Part shown: positions 35,452 to 44,000 of the stretch, one piece after another
How the letters are laid out: each line of letters begins with the position of its first letter
Numbering within the stretch: position 1 is the first letter of the stretch
NCBI GenBank assembly: GCA_040901765.1
Contig: JBBDYG010000019.1
Coordinates: 1 to 64,000 of the forward strand
Direction: 5' to 3'
Source of the DNA: JBBDYG01 sp040901765
Lineage (GTDB): Bacteria; Planctomycetota; Planctomycetia; Pirellulales; Lacipirellulaceae
DNA length: 64,000 bases
The notes under the pieces: model-generated
Database searches by the model: none
What the model was told of the DNA's origin: nothing
Seen by the model: only the letters and a program-made list of their open reading frames with translations
Position numbers and translations under genes: made by a program

Positions 35452-36777
35452 ATGAGACGCCGCCCATCGAATCTTGGCCGCATCGCTATGCTGGCGATTG
35501 CGGTTGGGGTCGCAGCCGCGGGCCATGCAGAAAACGCGCCGGAACCGAGCGGTTCGATGTGGAGCGCGGAGCGCCGCGCGGAATATCGACAGTGGCAAGA
35601 CGAATTACGGGCCGACTTACGGGTGCAACTGGGTATTCCGGATACGAAGATCGAACTCGCCCCCGAGTCGCGCGGCCTCATCGAACGCGATGGCATCGTC
35701 GTTGAGAAATGGATCATTAGCGCGGAATCTGGCTCGCGTGTGCCGTGCCTGTTATTTCGACCAGAAAACCCCAACGGTAAAATGCCCGCGATAGTGCTCT
35801 CATTCGGTCATGGCGGGAGTAAGTCGTTTTGGTCGTACCAGTACGCAGGGCAGCTTTTCGCCCGGCTGGGCGTTGCCTGCCTGGCGATGGACCCCATCGG
35901 CGAGGAGGAACGTCATCCCAACGGCCATCGCGGCACTAGAGAGCACGATCAACCGGAGGTGGATCATCGTGCGCATGCGCTGCGCCGGCCGGTAATGGGT
36001 AAGTTGGTCTTCGATGCGATTCGCGGCATCGACTTCTTGCTGAGCCGCGACGACATCGATCCGGCGCGGATCGGACTCGCCGGGAATTCGCTGGGTGGCG
36101 CAGTCGCCCAGTTCACGGCGGCAGTCGAGCCGCGTCTGCGGCTCGTTCTAGTGAGCGGTTGGATGTACGATTCGTATCTCGCCGAAAACAGCAAACGCTG
36201 CACGGCAACACCGCTGCAGCGCGCGGGCGATATTTGCACGATGGAGGAGATGCTTGCGCTATCGGCTCCGGAGTGTGCTTTGCTCGTGATGAACGGCATG
36301 GCCGACGTGATCATCGAGAATCGACCGCCCGTGGGTATGGATGAAGGCGGGCAAGCCTGGAGTGGAAATCATCGGGCCGTCGCTGCCGCAAAACAAGTTT
36401 ATTCAGGTCTGGGGGCCGATCCGTCTTGGGTCGCGGAATGGTTTTTGGAAGCCGCCGGGCATCGAGAGTATTTCAACGACAAGACAGCGCTCGAGTGGAT
36501 ACATCGCCACCTTGGCACCCCGTCAATGACGCTCGAAGAAATCCGGTCGCTACCAACGATCAACTCAGGCGAGTGGTGCGATGCACATCGACTGCAGTTC
36601 GAGCGGCTGTACGGGACGCAGCTTCACCAACGCGGCCAAAGCTTGCCCGACTTAGGCCTGCGCCCGTTTTCCGGCAGCGAACTGGCCGTGCTTCAACACG
36701 ATGAACTCGGTCAGCCGCAATACACAATCGACGGCTGGTTAGATGCGGTTGAGCTGGCTCGAAATGAACAGAAGTGA
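35452..36777 (+). CDS. Exported alpha/beta-hydrolase (acetyl-xylan-esterase-like)
   Basis: A 441-residue protein with a signal peptide (residues about 1-25, GVAAAGHAEN). The hydrolase core contains ERDGIVVEKWIISAESGSRV, AIVLSFGHGGSKSF, CLAMDPIGEEERHP, the nucleophile elbow GLAGNSLGGAVAQ with Ser213, and AAGHREYF with the likely catalytic His. The arrangement is that of CE7/prolyl-oligopeptidase-type esterases common in planctomycetes. It probably removes acyl groups from a carbohydrate in the periplasm. It is co-directional with the GGT gene, 21 bases away, and likely shares its transcript. A paralogue of the same type lies at 50434-52542. Confidence 0.85.
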   Translation: MRRRPSNLGRIAMLAIAVGVAAAGHAENAPEPSGSMWSAERRAEYRQWQDELRADLRVQLGIPDTKIELAPESRGLIERDGIVVEKWIISAESGSRVPCLLFRPENPNGKMPAIVLSFGHGGSKSFWSYQYAGQLFARLGVACLAMDPIGEEERHPNGHRGTREHDQPEVDHRAHALRRPVMGKLVFDAIRGIDFLLSRDDIDPARIGLAGNSLGGAVAQFTAAVEPRLRLVLVSGWMYDSYLAENSKRCTATPLQRAGDICTMEEMLALSAPECALLVMNGMADVIIENRPPVGMDEGGQAWSGNHRAVAAAKQVYSGLGADPSWVAEWFLEAAGHREYFNDKTALEWIHRHLGTPSMTLEEIRSLPTINSGEWCDAHRLQFERLYGTQLHQRGQSLPDLGLRPFSGSELAVLQHDELGQPQYTIDGWLDAVELARNEQK

Positions 36778-36821
36778 GGTCGTCGGCCGCTGTTATTGAG
36801 CCGAACTACCCGGCAGATGGC

Positions 36822-37475
36822 TCACTTGGTGCGAATGTCGTAGGTCATCATCTCAGGATCGCCGGACGGATAAATCTCACAGGCAAGCGTCGTCTCTTCA
36901 TTGTAGTTTTTGGGAATCGATTTCGTCGGGTGGGTAATGCGAACTCGATACATGCCCAATTGCACTCCGCGAAGTCCGTGCAGATCGGATGGCAAGTCGC
37001 TCTGGGCGACCGCCAGCGAGGCGATTCCTCCGCTGTCGGAGGTCCCGGACGCCGGCTTAATCGCGTCTCCAAGAAATTCCTCCGGTATTATTTCAACGGT
37101 CGCACCGGCGAGCGGCCGACCATTCTCCAAAACCTTGCACTTATATCCCGTCACAAAGCCGACGCGCGTCTCTAGCCAAGCATCAACGCGTTGCCGGATT
37201 TCGTCGGCCGATAGCAGTTGGTCACCATTGGCGTCCATCTCCTGGAGCTTTAACAGCAATGGCGGGCACTTTTGCAACTCGGTCTTCGAGAGTTGCCCAT
37301 CGGCGTCGGAATCATAGAGTTCAAACGCAGTAGAACTCGCTTCATCGGCGCTAATATCCGGTGTTGCTACTCTACTTGGCCGACTGCTGCAGCCCAACAT
37401 GGCAGTTGCTGCTCCGCACAGCAAAACGCCCACAGCAGCCCGGACAAAATCGATTCGTAGCCGCATCCTTCGCAT
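36822..37475 (-). CDS. EF-hand lipoprotein with C-terminal carboxypeptidase-regulatory-like domain
   Basis: A 217-residue protein with lipobox AATAMLGC (Cys near residue 29). Two EF-hand loops follow: YDSDADGQLSKTEL and MDANGDQLLSADEI, both with full Asp/Asn/Glu ligands. The last 110 residues form a beta-sandwich-like domain (YKCKVLENGRPLAGATVEII). The start ATG 37475 fits GGAG 8 bases upstream; ATGs at 37481 and 37466 are alternatives. It diverges from the ECF sigma gene across a 418-base spacer. A calcium-responsive periplasmic or surface lipoprotein is plausible. The order EF-hand plus small regulatory-like lipoprotein resembles proteins found near DUF1559 genes, but none is adjacent. Confidence 0.83.
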   Translation of the reverse strand: MRRMRLRIDFVRAAVGVLLCGAATAMLGCSSRPSRVATPDISADEASSTAFELYDSDADGQLSKTELQKCPPLLLKLQEMDANGDQLLSADEIRQRVDAWLETRVGFVTGYKCKVLENGRPLAGATVEIIPEEFLGDAIKPASGTSDSGGIASLAVAQSDLPSDLHGLRGVQLGMYRVRITHPTKSIPKNYNEETTLACEIYPSGDPEMMTYDIRTK

Positions 37476-37893
37476 TCTCATCTCTCCGATACCGCGAGCG
37501 ACACCGCTCAACGCGATTGAGGTAGAAAGCTTTGATCTGATTAGTGAATGGATGCATCGACATTGTCAAGTAGAGCGCGGCTGAAAGTTCGGTTTCGATT
37601 ATTTTGTCTGATTTGATCGCGCTGAAGTTTTCCAGAATTGGAACGGTCCGAGACATAACCGAACCCGTCACGGCCTCCGCGTCGAAAGCCGCAGTCCGGA
37701 TCTCAGCGAATCAAAAATTCAGACAGCGAACGTTACCCGGAGCGGCGTGCGCAAATCGCTAAGGCATAGAGGTTTAGGTAGAGGTACGGGTAACGCGAGC
37801 GAATCGAAGGAAATCCACTCGTCGAAAGATCGGAGAAAAAAGTCTGGATTGTAGGATCGAAAGGTCTATTCAGAATGGGGGGAGGGAATTGCT
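37476..37893. other. Divergent promoter region upstream of the ECF sigma operon
   Basis: 418 bases without a gene. It must carry promoters for the EF-hand lipoprotein (minus) and the sigma factor operon (plus). A 9-bp inverted repeat is listed separately at 37731-37795. I see no credible sigma-70 consensus; ECF-type promoters in planctomycetes are not well enough known to call. Confidence 0.4.
37731..37795. promoter_or_regulatory. Inverted repeat upstream of the ECF sigma gene, possible operator
   Basis: CGTTACCCG at 37731-37739 and its exact complement CGGGTAACG at 37787-37795 are separated by 47 bases, about 100 bases before the GTG start of the sigma factor. Such a pair could be a regulator site or part of a leader structure. 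The evidence is the sequence symmetry only. Confidence 0.3.
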
Positions 37894-38418
37894 GTGCCGG
37901 ATCAAGATCAATTTTTGGAACTGTATCTTGCCAACGAATCGTGCCTACGGTCCTTCGTCCGCACGATCGTCCGCGACCGCAATGAGTTCGACGATGTGTT
38001 TCAGGCCGTGGTGCTCGTTCTTTGGAAGAATTTCGCGACATACGACGCAACGCGCCCGTTTGGGCCTTGGTCTCGGTCGGTTGCAGCGCGGGAAATATTG
38101 CGCGTGAGACGAAAGTCGGGACGCTGTCCTACGCCATTCTCGCCGGAAGTAATCGAGGCGATCCTCGATTCGTACGAGCACAGCAGCGCGCTTAACAGTC
38201 TACCGTCCGAGCGGATGGATGCCTTGGAACAGTGCATTAACTCGCTACCCGAGGAGATGAGCGAATTGCTGTCGCTACGTTACCGTCGCTCCATGAGTAT
38301 CCGTGAAATCAGTGGGTCGTGCGGAGGGACGGTGGCATCGGTTCAAAAGTCGCTCTCGCGCTTACGATTTAAGCTTGCCGAATGCGTCGAGCGCCGGCTC
38401 GCCACGCCTGTGGAGTAA
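37894..38418 (+). CDS. ECF-subfamily RNA polymerase sigma factor
   Basis: A 174-residue sigma factor of the ECF type (planctomycete/Verrucomicrobia 'Rhodopirellula' subgroup). Region 2 is visible at residues about 7-72 (FLELYLANESCLRSFVRTI, DDVFQAVVLVLW) and region 4 at about 115-170 (LPEEMSELLSLRYRRSMSIR, VASVQKSLSRLRFKL). The start is GTG 37894, with GGAGGG nearby. The next gene is a FecR-like protein that begins 5 bases after the stop, the usual arrangement of a sigma factor with its anti-sigma partner. It should direct transcription of this operon and perhaps of related surface genes. Group membership is inferred from the motifs and neighbours. Confidence 0.93.
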   Translation: MPDQDQFLELYLANESCLRSFVRTIVRDRNEFDDVFQAVVLVLWKNFATYDATRPFGPWSRSVAAREILRVRRKSGRCPTPFSPEVIEAILDSYEHSSALNSLPSERMDALEQCINSLPEEMSELLSLRYRRSMSIREISGSCGGTVASVQKSLSRLRFKLAECVERRLATPVE

Positions 38419-38423
38419 AGAGT

Positions 38424-39995
38424 GTGGGCAAAGACACGACGAATTTGTTCGACCTGGTACAGGGTTGCCTGGACGACGCGCTCAGTCCTTCGGAGTTCAA
38501 CCGCCTTCAAGAACTGTTAGCAAAAGATGCTCACGCGGTTGAAATCTTCGCGCATGCCGCTCGGCTCGATTACATGTTCGAAAACCTGTTGGCTCGCGAG
38601 AATCCCAACCGGGAGACGGCAAACCTGCTGCTAGCGACGCTGGGCATCGACACGGCCGGACCTTCAGCCGTGCCGGGGCCACGACCGACTTCGTCCGGGC
38701 AGACCCTCGAATGCGAAAGCGAGCCACTCGTGGAACGCGGGCAGCTCTCGTTGCCACTGCAATCGAGCCTGCTCGACATCGCGTCGCGAATTGCTTCCGT
38801 CAATCGGCGATACCCAATTGGCCGGATTGCAGCGGCCGTGGCAGTTTGTGCCGCCATCTTTCTCGCGGTGTGGATGTTTGATTCGATATCGGGGGCGGAC
38901 GGTTCGGCCAAGATCGCGGCCCCTAAGAATGAGCCGAGCAACGTCCTGGCGGCTCAACCTTCTCTGGGCGTCGGAGAAGTGCGCGTCGATGAAGGAACCG
39001 CGCGATTGCGGCTGCCCGACGTGGGCTACGTACTAGTTGACGGACCCGCTGAACTGGAGCTGCTCAGTCCGATGCGACTTCGCTTGGATCGAGGTCGCAT
39101 CAATGTCACGGTCACGGAACCGACCGGACACGGATTCGTGGTCGTCACTCCGCACGGCGAGATTACCGATCTCGGAACGAAATTCGGCGTGGATGCGACC
39201 GACGACCGCGAAACGGGATTGGTCGTGTTTGAAGGCGCCGTTGATTTGCGGATGCCTGGCACGCTCGGCAACGTCATGGACGCGCCGCCCATCGAGAGGC
39301 TGATCGGCGGCGACGGAGTGTTGTTCAAACGGGATGGCCACCTCGATCGCATCCTGTCGATCAGCACCGGAAAGGTGGCCACGTTTGAGCGATCGTCGAA
39401 TTCAGGCCAACACGACATGATGCCGACCATTGCCACCGTATCGGACAATCTGCGCACGAACGATACGAAGCGATTCTACGAAATCGTGAGCGCGGGCTTG
39501 CAAGAGGATGCAAAGGCGTATGTCGATCGGCCACATGAATGGAACGGCGTAGATGCAGACGGTCTTCCAGAGTTTCTGATCGGGGCGGATTACGTCATGA
39601 CGTTTAACGACGACAAACGCAAACGCAACCTGGAAGTCTCCATTACCTTTAGTCGCGACGCGTTTGTGTACGTTTTTTACGACAGTCGCAGTCCCACCCC
39701 GGAGTGGCTCTCCAATAGTTTTCAATCCACGGGAATTGAGATCGGATTGGATGAAGGACCATCTCGCAACTTAAAGAAGATTACAACGGCCGTGGGCCCC
39801 GGCGAGAGCATCGACACTCGGTTCGGAGTCTGGAGATCGACAGTCAACGGCGGCGAAACGCTCGTGTTGGGACCTCCCAAAGGACAACCTGTATCTCGCG
39901 AGGAGGGGAACGCCATGTACGGTATCGCAGCTACCAGCCGCGGCAAAATGAAACAAGCCGATACAGACAACAAACGCGTAGCAGTACCGCGATGA
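38424..39995 (+). CDS. FecR-like membrane anti-sigma factor
   Basis: A 523-residue protein. The N-terminal cytoplasmic part (residues 1-126) starts with LFDLVQGCLDDALSPSEFN, which resembles the anti-sigma domain of this family. One membrane helix lies at about 127-150 (RIAAAVAVCAAIFLAVWMF). A FecR domain follows (about 195-290: VLVDGPAELELLSPMRLRL, FVVVTPHGEITDLGTKFGV). The last 200 residues are of unknown type and have no LamG domain, unlike many planctomycete FecR proteins. The start GTG 38424 is favoured by GGAG with an 8-base spacer right at the sigma stop; the frame open to 38382 overlaps the sigma gene. It should hold the sigma factor at the membrane until an external signal arrives. 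Confidence 0.87.
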   Translation: MGKDTTNLFDLVQGCLDDALSPSEFNRLQELLAKDAHAVEIFAHAARLDYMFENLLARENPNRETANLLLATLGIDTAGPSAVPGPRPTSSGQTLECESEPLVERGQLSLPLQSSLLDIASRIASVNRRYPIGRIAAAVAVCAAIFLAVWMFDSISGADGSAKIAAPKNEPSNVLAAQPSLGVGEVRVDEGTARLRLPDVGYVLVDGPAELELLSPMRLRLDRGRINVTVTEPTGHGFVVVTPHGEITDLGTKFGVDATDDRETGLVVFEGAVDLRMPGTLGNVMDAPPIERLIGGDGVLFKRDGHLDRILSISTGKVATFERSSNSGQHDMMPTIATVSDNLRTNDTKRFYEIVSAGLQEDAKAYVDRPHEWNGVDADGLPEFLIGADYVMTFNDDKRKRNLEVSITFSRDAFVYVFYDSRSPTPEWLSNSFQSTGIEIGLDEGPSRNLKKITTAVGPGESIDTRFGVWRSTVNGGETLVLGPPKGQPVSREEGNAMYGIAATSRGKMKQADTDNKRVAVPR

Positions 39996-41062
39996 GTAAA
40001 TCCGAAGTAGACCGCTCGAAGAATTACCGTCGAATCAGGCGACGTGACCTGCTGGCCGGGACGGCCGCAGGTATTGCGGCGCTGGGCTTGGGTCGTTTGC
40101 CCGGTTCGGTTGCGCACGCGATCGACTACGTCGAGGCACCGGCGAAAGCGGTTGGCATCTCGGCATATCAGGATGGCGGGCACGTCTTCGTTCGTTGGAA
40201 TAATACGATCGCGATCGGATATCGCGCGAATCAGTCGCTCAAATACCCCTATTTTGCACCGCTCATGGGGCCTGTGACCGGACTCTCGCTGACGACTGAA
40301 TCGTCTCTGCCCTACCCGCATCATCGCGGACTGTGGTTGGGCTGCGAGCCGCTCAACGAAGGCGATTTCTGGAGCGACGGTTCGCTGCAAACGGGGCAGA
40401 TTCGATCGACGGATTTGCGGGTCGAGTCAGCCAACGATTCGGTAGTCGTGATCCACGATGCCTGCGAGTGGATCCGGCAACAGTCGTCGCCGCTAAAAGA
40501 CCGTCGGCGGTTTGCATTCAGCGTCCCGTCGGAACGCATTCGGTTGCTGGATGTGGAGATCGACCTCACGGCCCGCGAGGACTTGCGAATTGACCATGCC
40601 AAGCATTCGTTCTTTGCGCTGCGTGCCGCAGCGGATATTTCACCCATTCACGGTGGAACCTTGATGAACTCGAGCGGTGCCGTTGGAGCCGCGGACACCT
40701 TTGGCCAACCTGCGAGTTGGTGTGGTTACTTTGGGCAACGCGATCGGTCCGACGTGGTGGAAGGGATCGCGATTCTCAATCATCCGGACAACTTTGGGGG
40801 CGACTGTCCCTGGTTTACTCGCAACTATGGCCATCTGTCCCCGTCTCCGTTCAACTTCCTCAGCACCCCGTGGGTGCTCGAGCGGGGCGCCACTCTGGCC
40901 CTTCGTTACTGCGTGGTGCTTCACGCGGGCACGCCGCAGCAGGCAGACCTCGAAGGAATTTATAAACAATGGGTCAATGGCGACGGTTGGTTTATTTCCA
41001 TGCGAAAGAGTTCCACTGGCCAATTCGCCGGCCCCATTTCGTCCGCACTTGAGAAAGAATAA
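39992..41062 (+). CDS. PmoA-like (DUF6807) protein, Tat-exported
   Basis: A 356-residue protein overlapping the FecR stop by 4 bases (ATGA), so it is probably translationally coupled. It has a Tat signal (YRRIRRRDLLAGTAAGIAAL, residues about 12-40). The body matches the PmoA/DUF6807 family: YPHHRGLWLGCEPLNEGDFW, SPLKDRRRFAFSVPS, GAVGAADTFGQPASWCGYFG and PWVLERGATLALRYCVVLHA. The family has conserved His residues and may bind or process carbohydrate, but no reaction is established. Its coupling to the sigma/anti-sigma pair suggests it senses or acts on the operon's substrate. Confidence 0.88.
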   Translation: MSKSEVDRSKNYRRIRRRDLLAGTAAGIAALGLGRLPGSVAHAIDYVEAPAKAVGISAYQDGGHVFVRWNNTIAIGYRANQSLKYPYFAPLMGPVTGLSLTTESSLPYPHHRGLWLGCEPLNEGDFWSDGSLQTGQIRSTDLRVESANDSVVVIHDACEWIRQQSSPLKDRRRFAFSVPSERIRLLDVEIDLTAREDLRIDHAKHSFFALRAAADISPIHGGTLMNSSGAVGAADTFGQPASWCGYFGQRDRSDVVEGIAILNHPDNFGGDCPWFTRNYGHLSPSPFNFLSTPWVLERGATLALRYCVVLHAGTPQQADLEGIYKQWVNGDGWFISMRKSSTGQFAGPISSALEKE

Positions 41063-41081
41063 TCGAAAAGAGGATACCGCG

Positions 41082-44000
41082 ATGCCCGTACAACGACTTC
41101 GATTCTTGTTGTGGTTAGCAGTTTTAATCGCATTACGCGCGCAGCCCACTGCTCGCGCTGATTACGCTTCGGAGGTTCTGGCGGATGGCCCTCTCGCCTA
41201 CTGGCGGTTTGAGGACGGCAGCGCTGGAACCGTGCTGGGTAACTTCGAAACCGCTGTGGATAGCGTCGGCGCCTATGCGGGAACGTATTTATGGGGTGGC
41301 TTGGCCGACGGGCCACAACTGTCGAGCGGCGTTCCAGGCATCGGTCAAACGGCCGTACATTTCGTTCGCGGCACAACGAGCCAGGACGGCGAATACATTC
41401 AATCCGACAGTCTGGGAAACTTTGGAAGCAGCATCGATAACAACGGTGCAACGTTTGAGTTCTGGGTGCGTAACCTGGAAGACAACCCAGCTTCCAACCG
41501 TCTGTTCGGTATCTCCAACAATCGCCCGGAAAGCACACCGACAACTCAGTTCAGTTTTGGGTTCGAAGACTTGCAGGAGCGGTTTGGCGGGCCGGCAGAC
41601 TCGGTCTTTCTACGGAACGAAAACAACGAAGCTTGGGCCTACATGATTGACGATTCCGCCGTCGACATCAAAGACGGGAACTGGCATCACGTGGCTTGGG
41701 TGATCGATTCCGGCGTGCCCGCGAATGGAACTCGGATTTATTTGGACGGTCAGCTTGCCACATTCATTCCGGCGATTTTCGACGGCGTTACCGATCTGAC
41801 GCCCAAACCGCTCGCCAACTTCGCGGACTTCGACAAAGGGTTCATCCTCGGCGGCGAGCACCTTTCAACCGCGCTGCCGGGAAGCTACACGATTAATTCG
41901 ATGGTGGACGAATTCGCCATCTATGGCCGGGCACTTAGCCAAAGTGAGATCCAAACCCATCTCGCCGGCGTGCCCGTCGCGACGGTGTTCCACTGGAACC
42001 ACGATGGGTTGGGGAGTTGGACCGGCGGCAATTGGACCCCGCAAGACGGCGTCATAGCGAGCCGGCCCGATGCGAACAATGCAACTGCGGTACTAGGAGG
42101 CGCCATCAGCGCTCCGCGCACCGTGGCCGTGCAGGCCGACATTACAGTCAAAACGTTGCAATTCGATAGCAGTCAGAGCTACGTGGTCGCAGGCGGCGGG
42201 TCGGTGAATCTTGACGCGAACACTGGCAACGCGAGCATCAGCGTCACGCAAGGAAGTCATCAATTACAGGCCGTCGTCAATCTGCACGATAACACGGTCG
42301 CCAACATCTCTGCGGGTGCCACGCTAGAAGTTAACAATCGGCTGAATCTACAAGGCCACACCCTCACCAAAACAGGAACCGGCAACTTGGCTATCAACAA
42401 CATTGTGGACCTCGACGGCGGCTCTCTAGTAGGCACTTCCGGGAGCATTAGTGGCAGTGGCTCGATCCTCGGAGATTTAGAGAATCCCAGCGGGACGGTC
42501 TCACCCGGCAACAGTCCGGGGGCTCTGCAAATCCACGGAAACTACACGCAGGGGGTGGCCGGCACCTTGCAGGTTGAGCTTGCCGCCGGCGAGCACGACG
42601 TGCTTCAAGTCAGCGGCACGGCTGCGCTGGCGGGCACACTGCAAGTGAGCCTGCTCGACGGCTTTCAACCCGCTGCAGGCGACCGGTTCGATATTCTTCA
42701 GAGTGCATCGATCGTTGGAACCTTCGACGCGATTCAGTTGGCACCTCTCACTAATGGACGGCGCTGGGACGTCTCCGAACTGTATTCAACTGGCAGTCTG
42801 GTTGTCGCCGTACCGGAACCGGCAACGGGCGGTTTACTGGCGACGCTGCTGTGCCTCGGTTTGATCGGCGTGCGCCGACGCGTGAAAGTTGCCGCGCCGC
42901 TCGCGGCGATTGCCGGCGTTCTGTTTGGCTCGGCCGCCGCAGCCCGCGCCGACTATGTTTCGGCGGTGCTCGCGTCGAACCCAGAGGCGTATTGGCGATT
43001 CGAGGACGGCGCGGTGGGCGCTGTTCTCAATGGCGCGACTGCCGCCGATGCGACGGGCAACCACCCGGGCACCTACCTGAACATCGTCAGCGATGTTGCC
43101 CAGTTAACCGACGGCCCGCAGATGATTGCCGGTGCGCCGGGAGTCGGCGGCACGGCCGCGCACTTTGTCGGCACCTCCAGCACGGCGGGCGACCTGATTC
43201 GGTTCACCACCTTGGGCAACGTGGGCAGCAACATCGACAACAATGGATTGACGTTCGAGTTCCTGCTCAAGAACCCGGAGCCAAGCACTGTTTCCAATCG
43301 AATCTTTGGCATGTCCACCGATCGCCCCGTCTCGGGCGCTCCCGGCCGAAAGTATACCATGAGCTTTGGCTTCTCCGACCTTAACCTCGACGGCGTTCCC
43401 GGAAACGAAGACGCGCTTTTTCTTCGCGACGACACCGACGACACGGCCTGGGCATACGCCACCAACTTGGGGGGCGTTGATATCGAGGACGGGAACTGGC
43501 ATCACGTCGTCTGGGTTATTGATCCAGGGATTCCCACGGACGGCACGCGGTTCTACGTCGATGGAAATCTCGTGCCGCTGGTCGCGCCCACCACCGGCCT
43601 ATTCACGCCCAAGGCTTTGTCCGATTTCTCGAACTTCGACAAGGATTTCACGCTGGGCGCGGAGCACCTCACCACCGCCGTTCCGGGCTCCGCGCCAAAC
43701 GGACTATTCCGAACCTTTGCACGCAACAGCATCGTCGACGAGTTCGCCGTCTATAGCGACGCGCTCACGCAGCAAGAGATCGCCGCGCACATCGCGGAGA
43801 TTACGGCGACAACCTTCCAGTGGAAAACACCCGGCCTTGGAGACTGGAACCTCGGAGGAAATTGGGAAGCGGTGGATGGTGTCGTCGGCGCGCTTCCGAA
43901 CAGCAATACAATGACCGGCATTTTCGGCGCCGCGCTGACCGAGCCAACGGTCGTCGCGACGGAAGCGGTTGTCACGGCCAAGACGCTTCAGTTTGACAAC

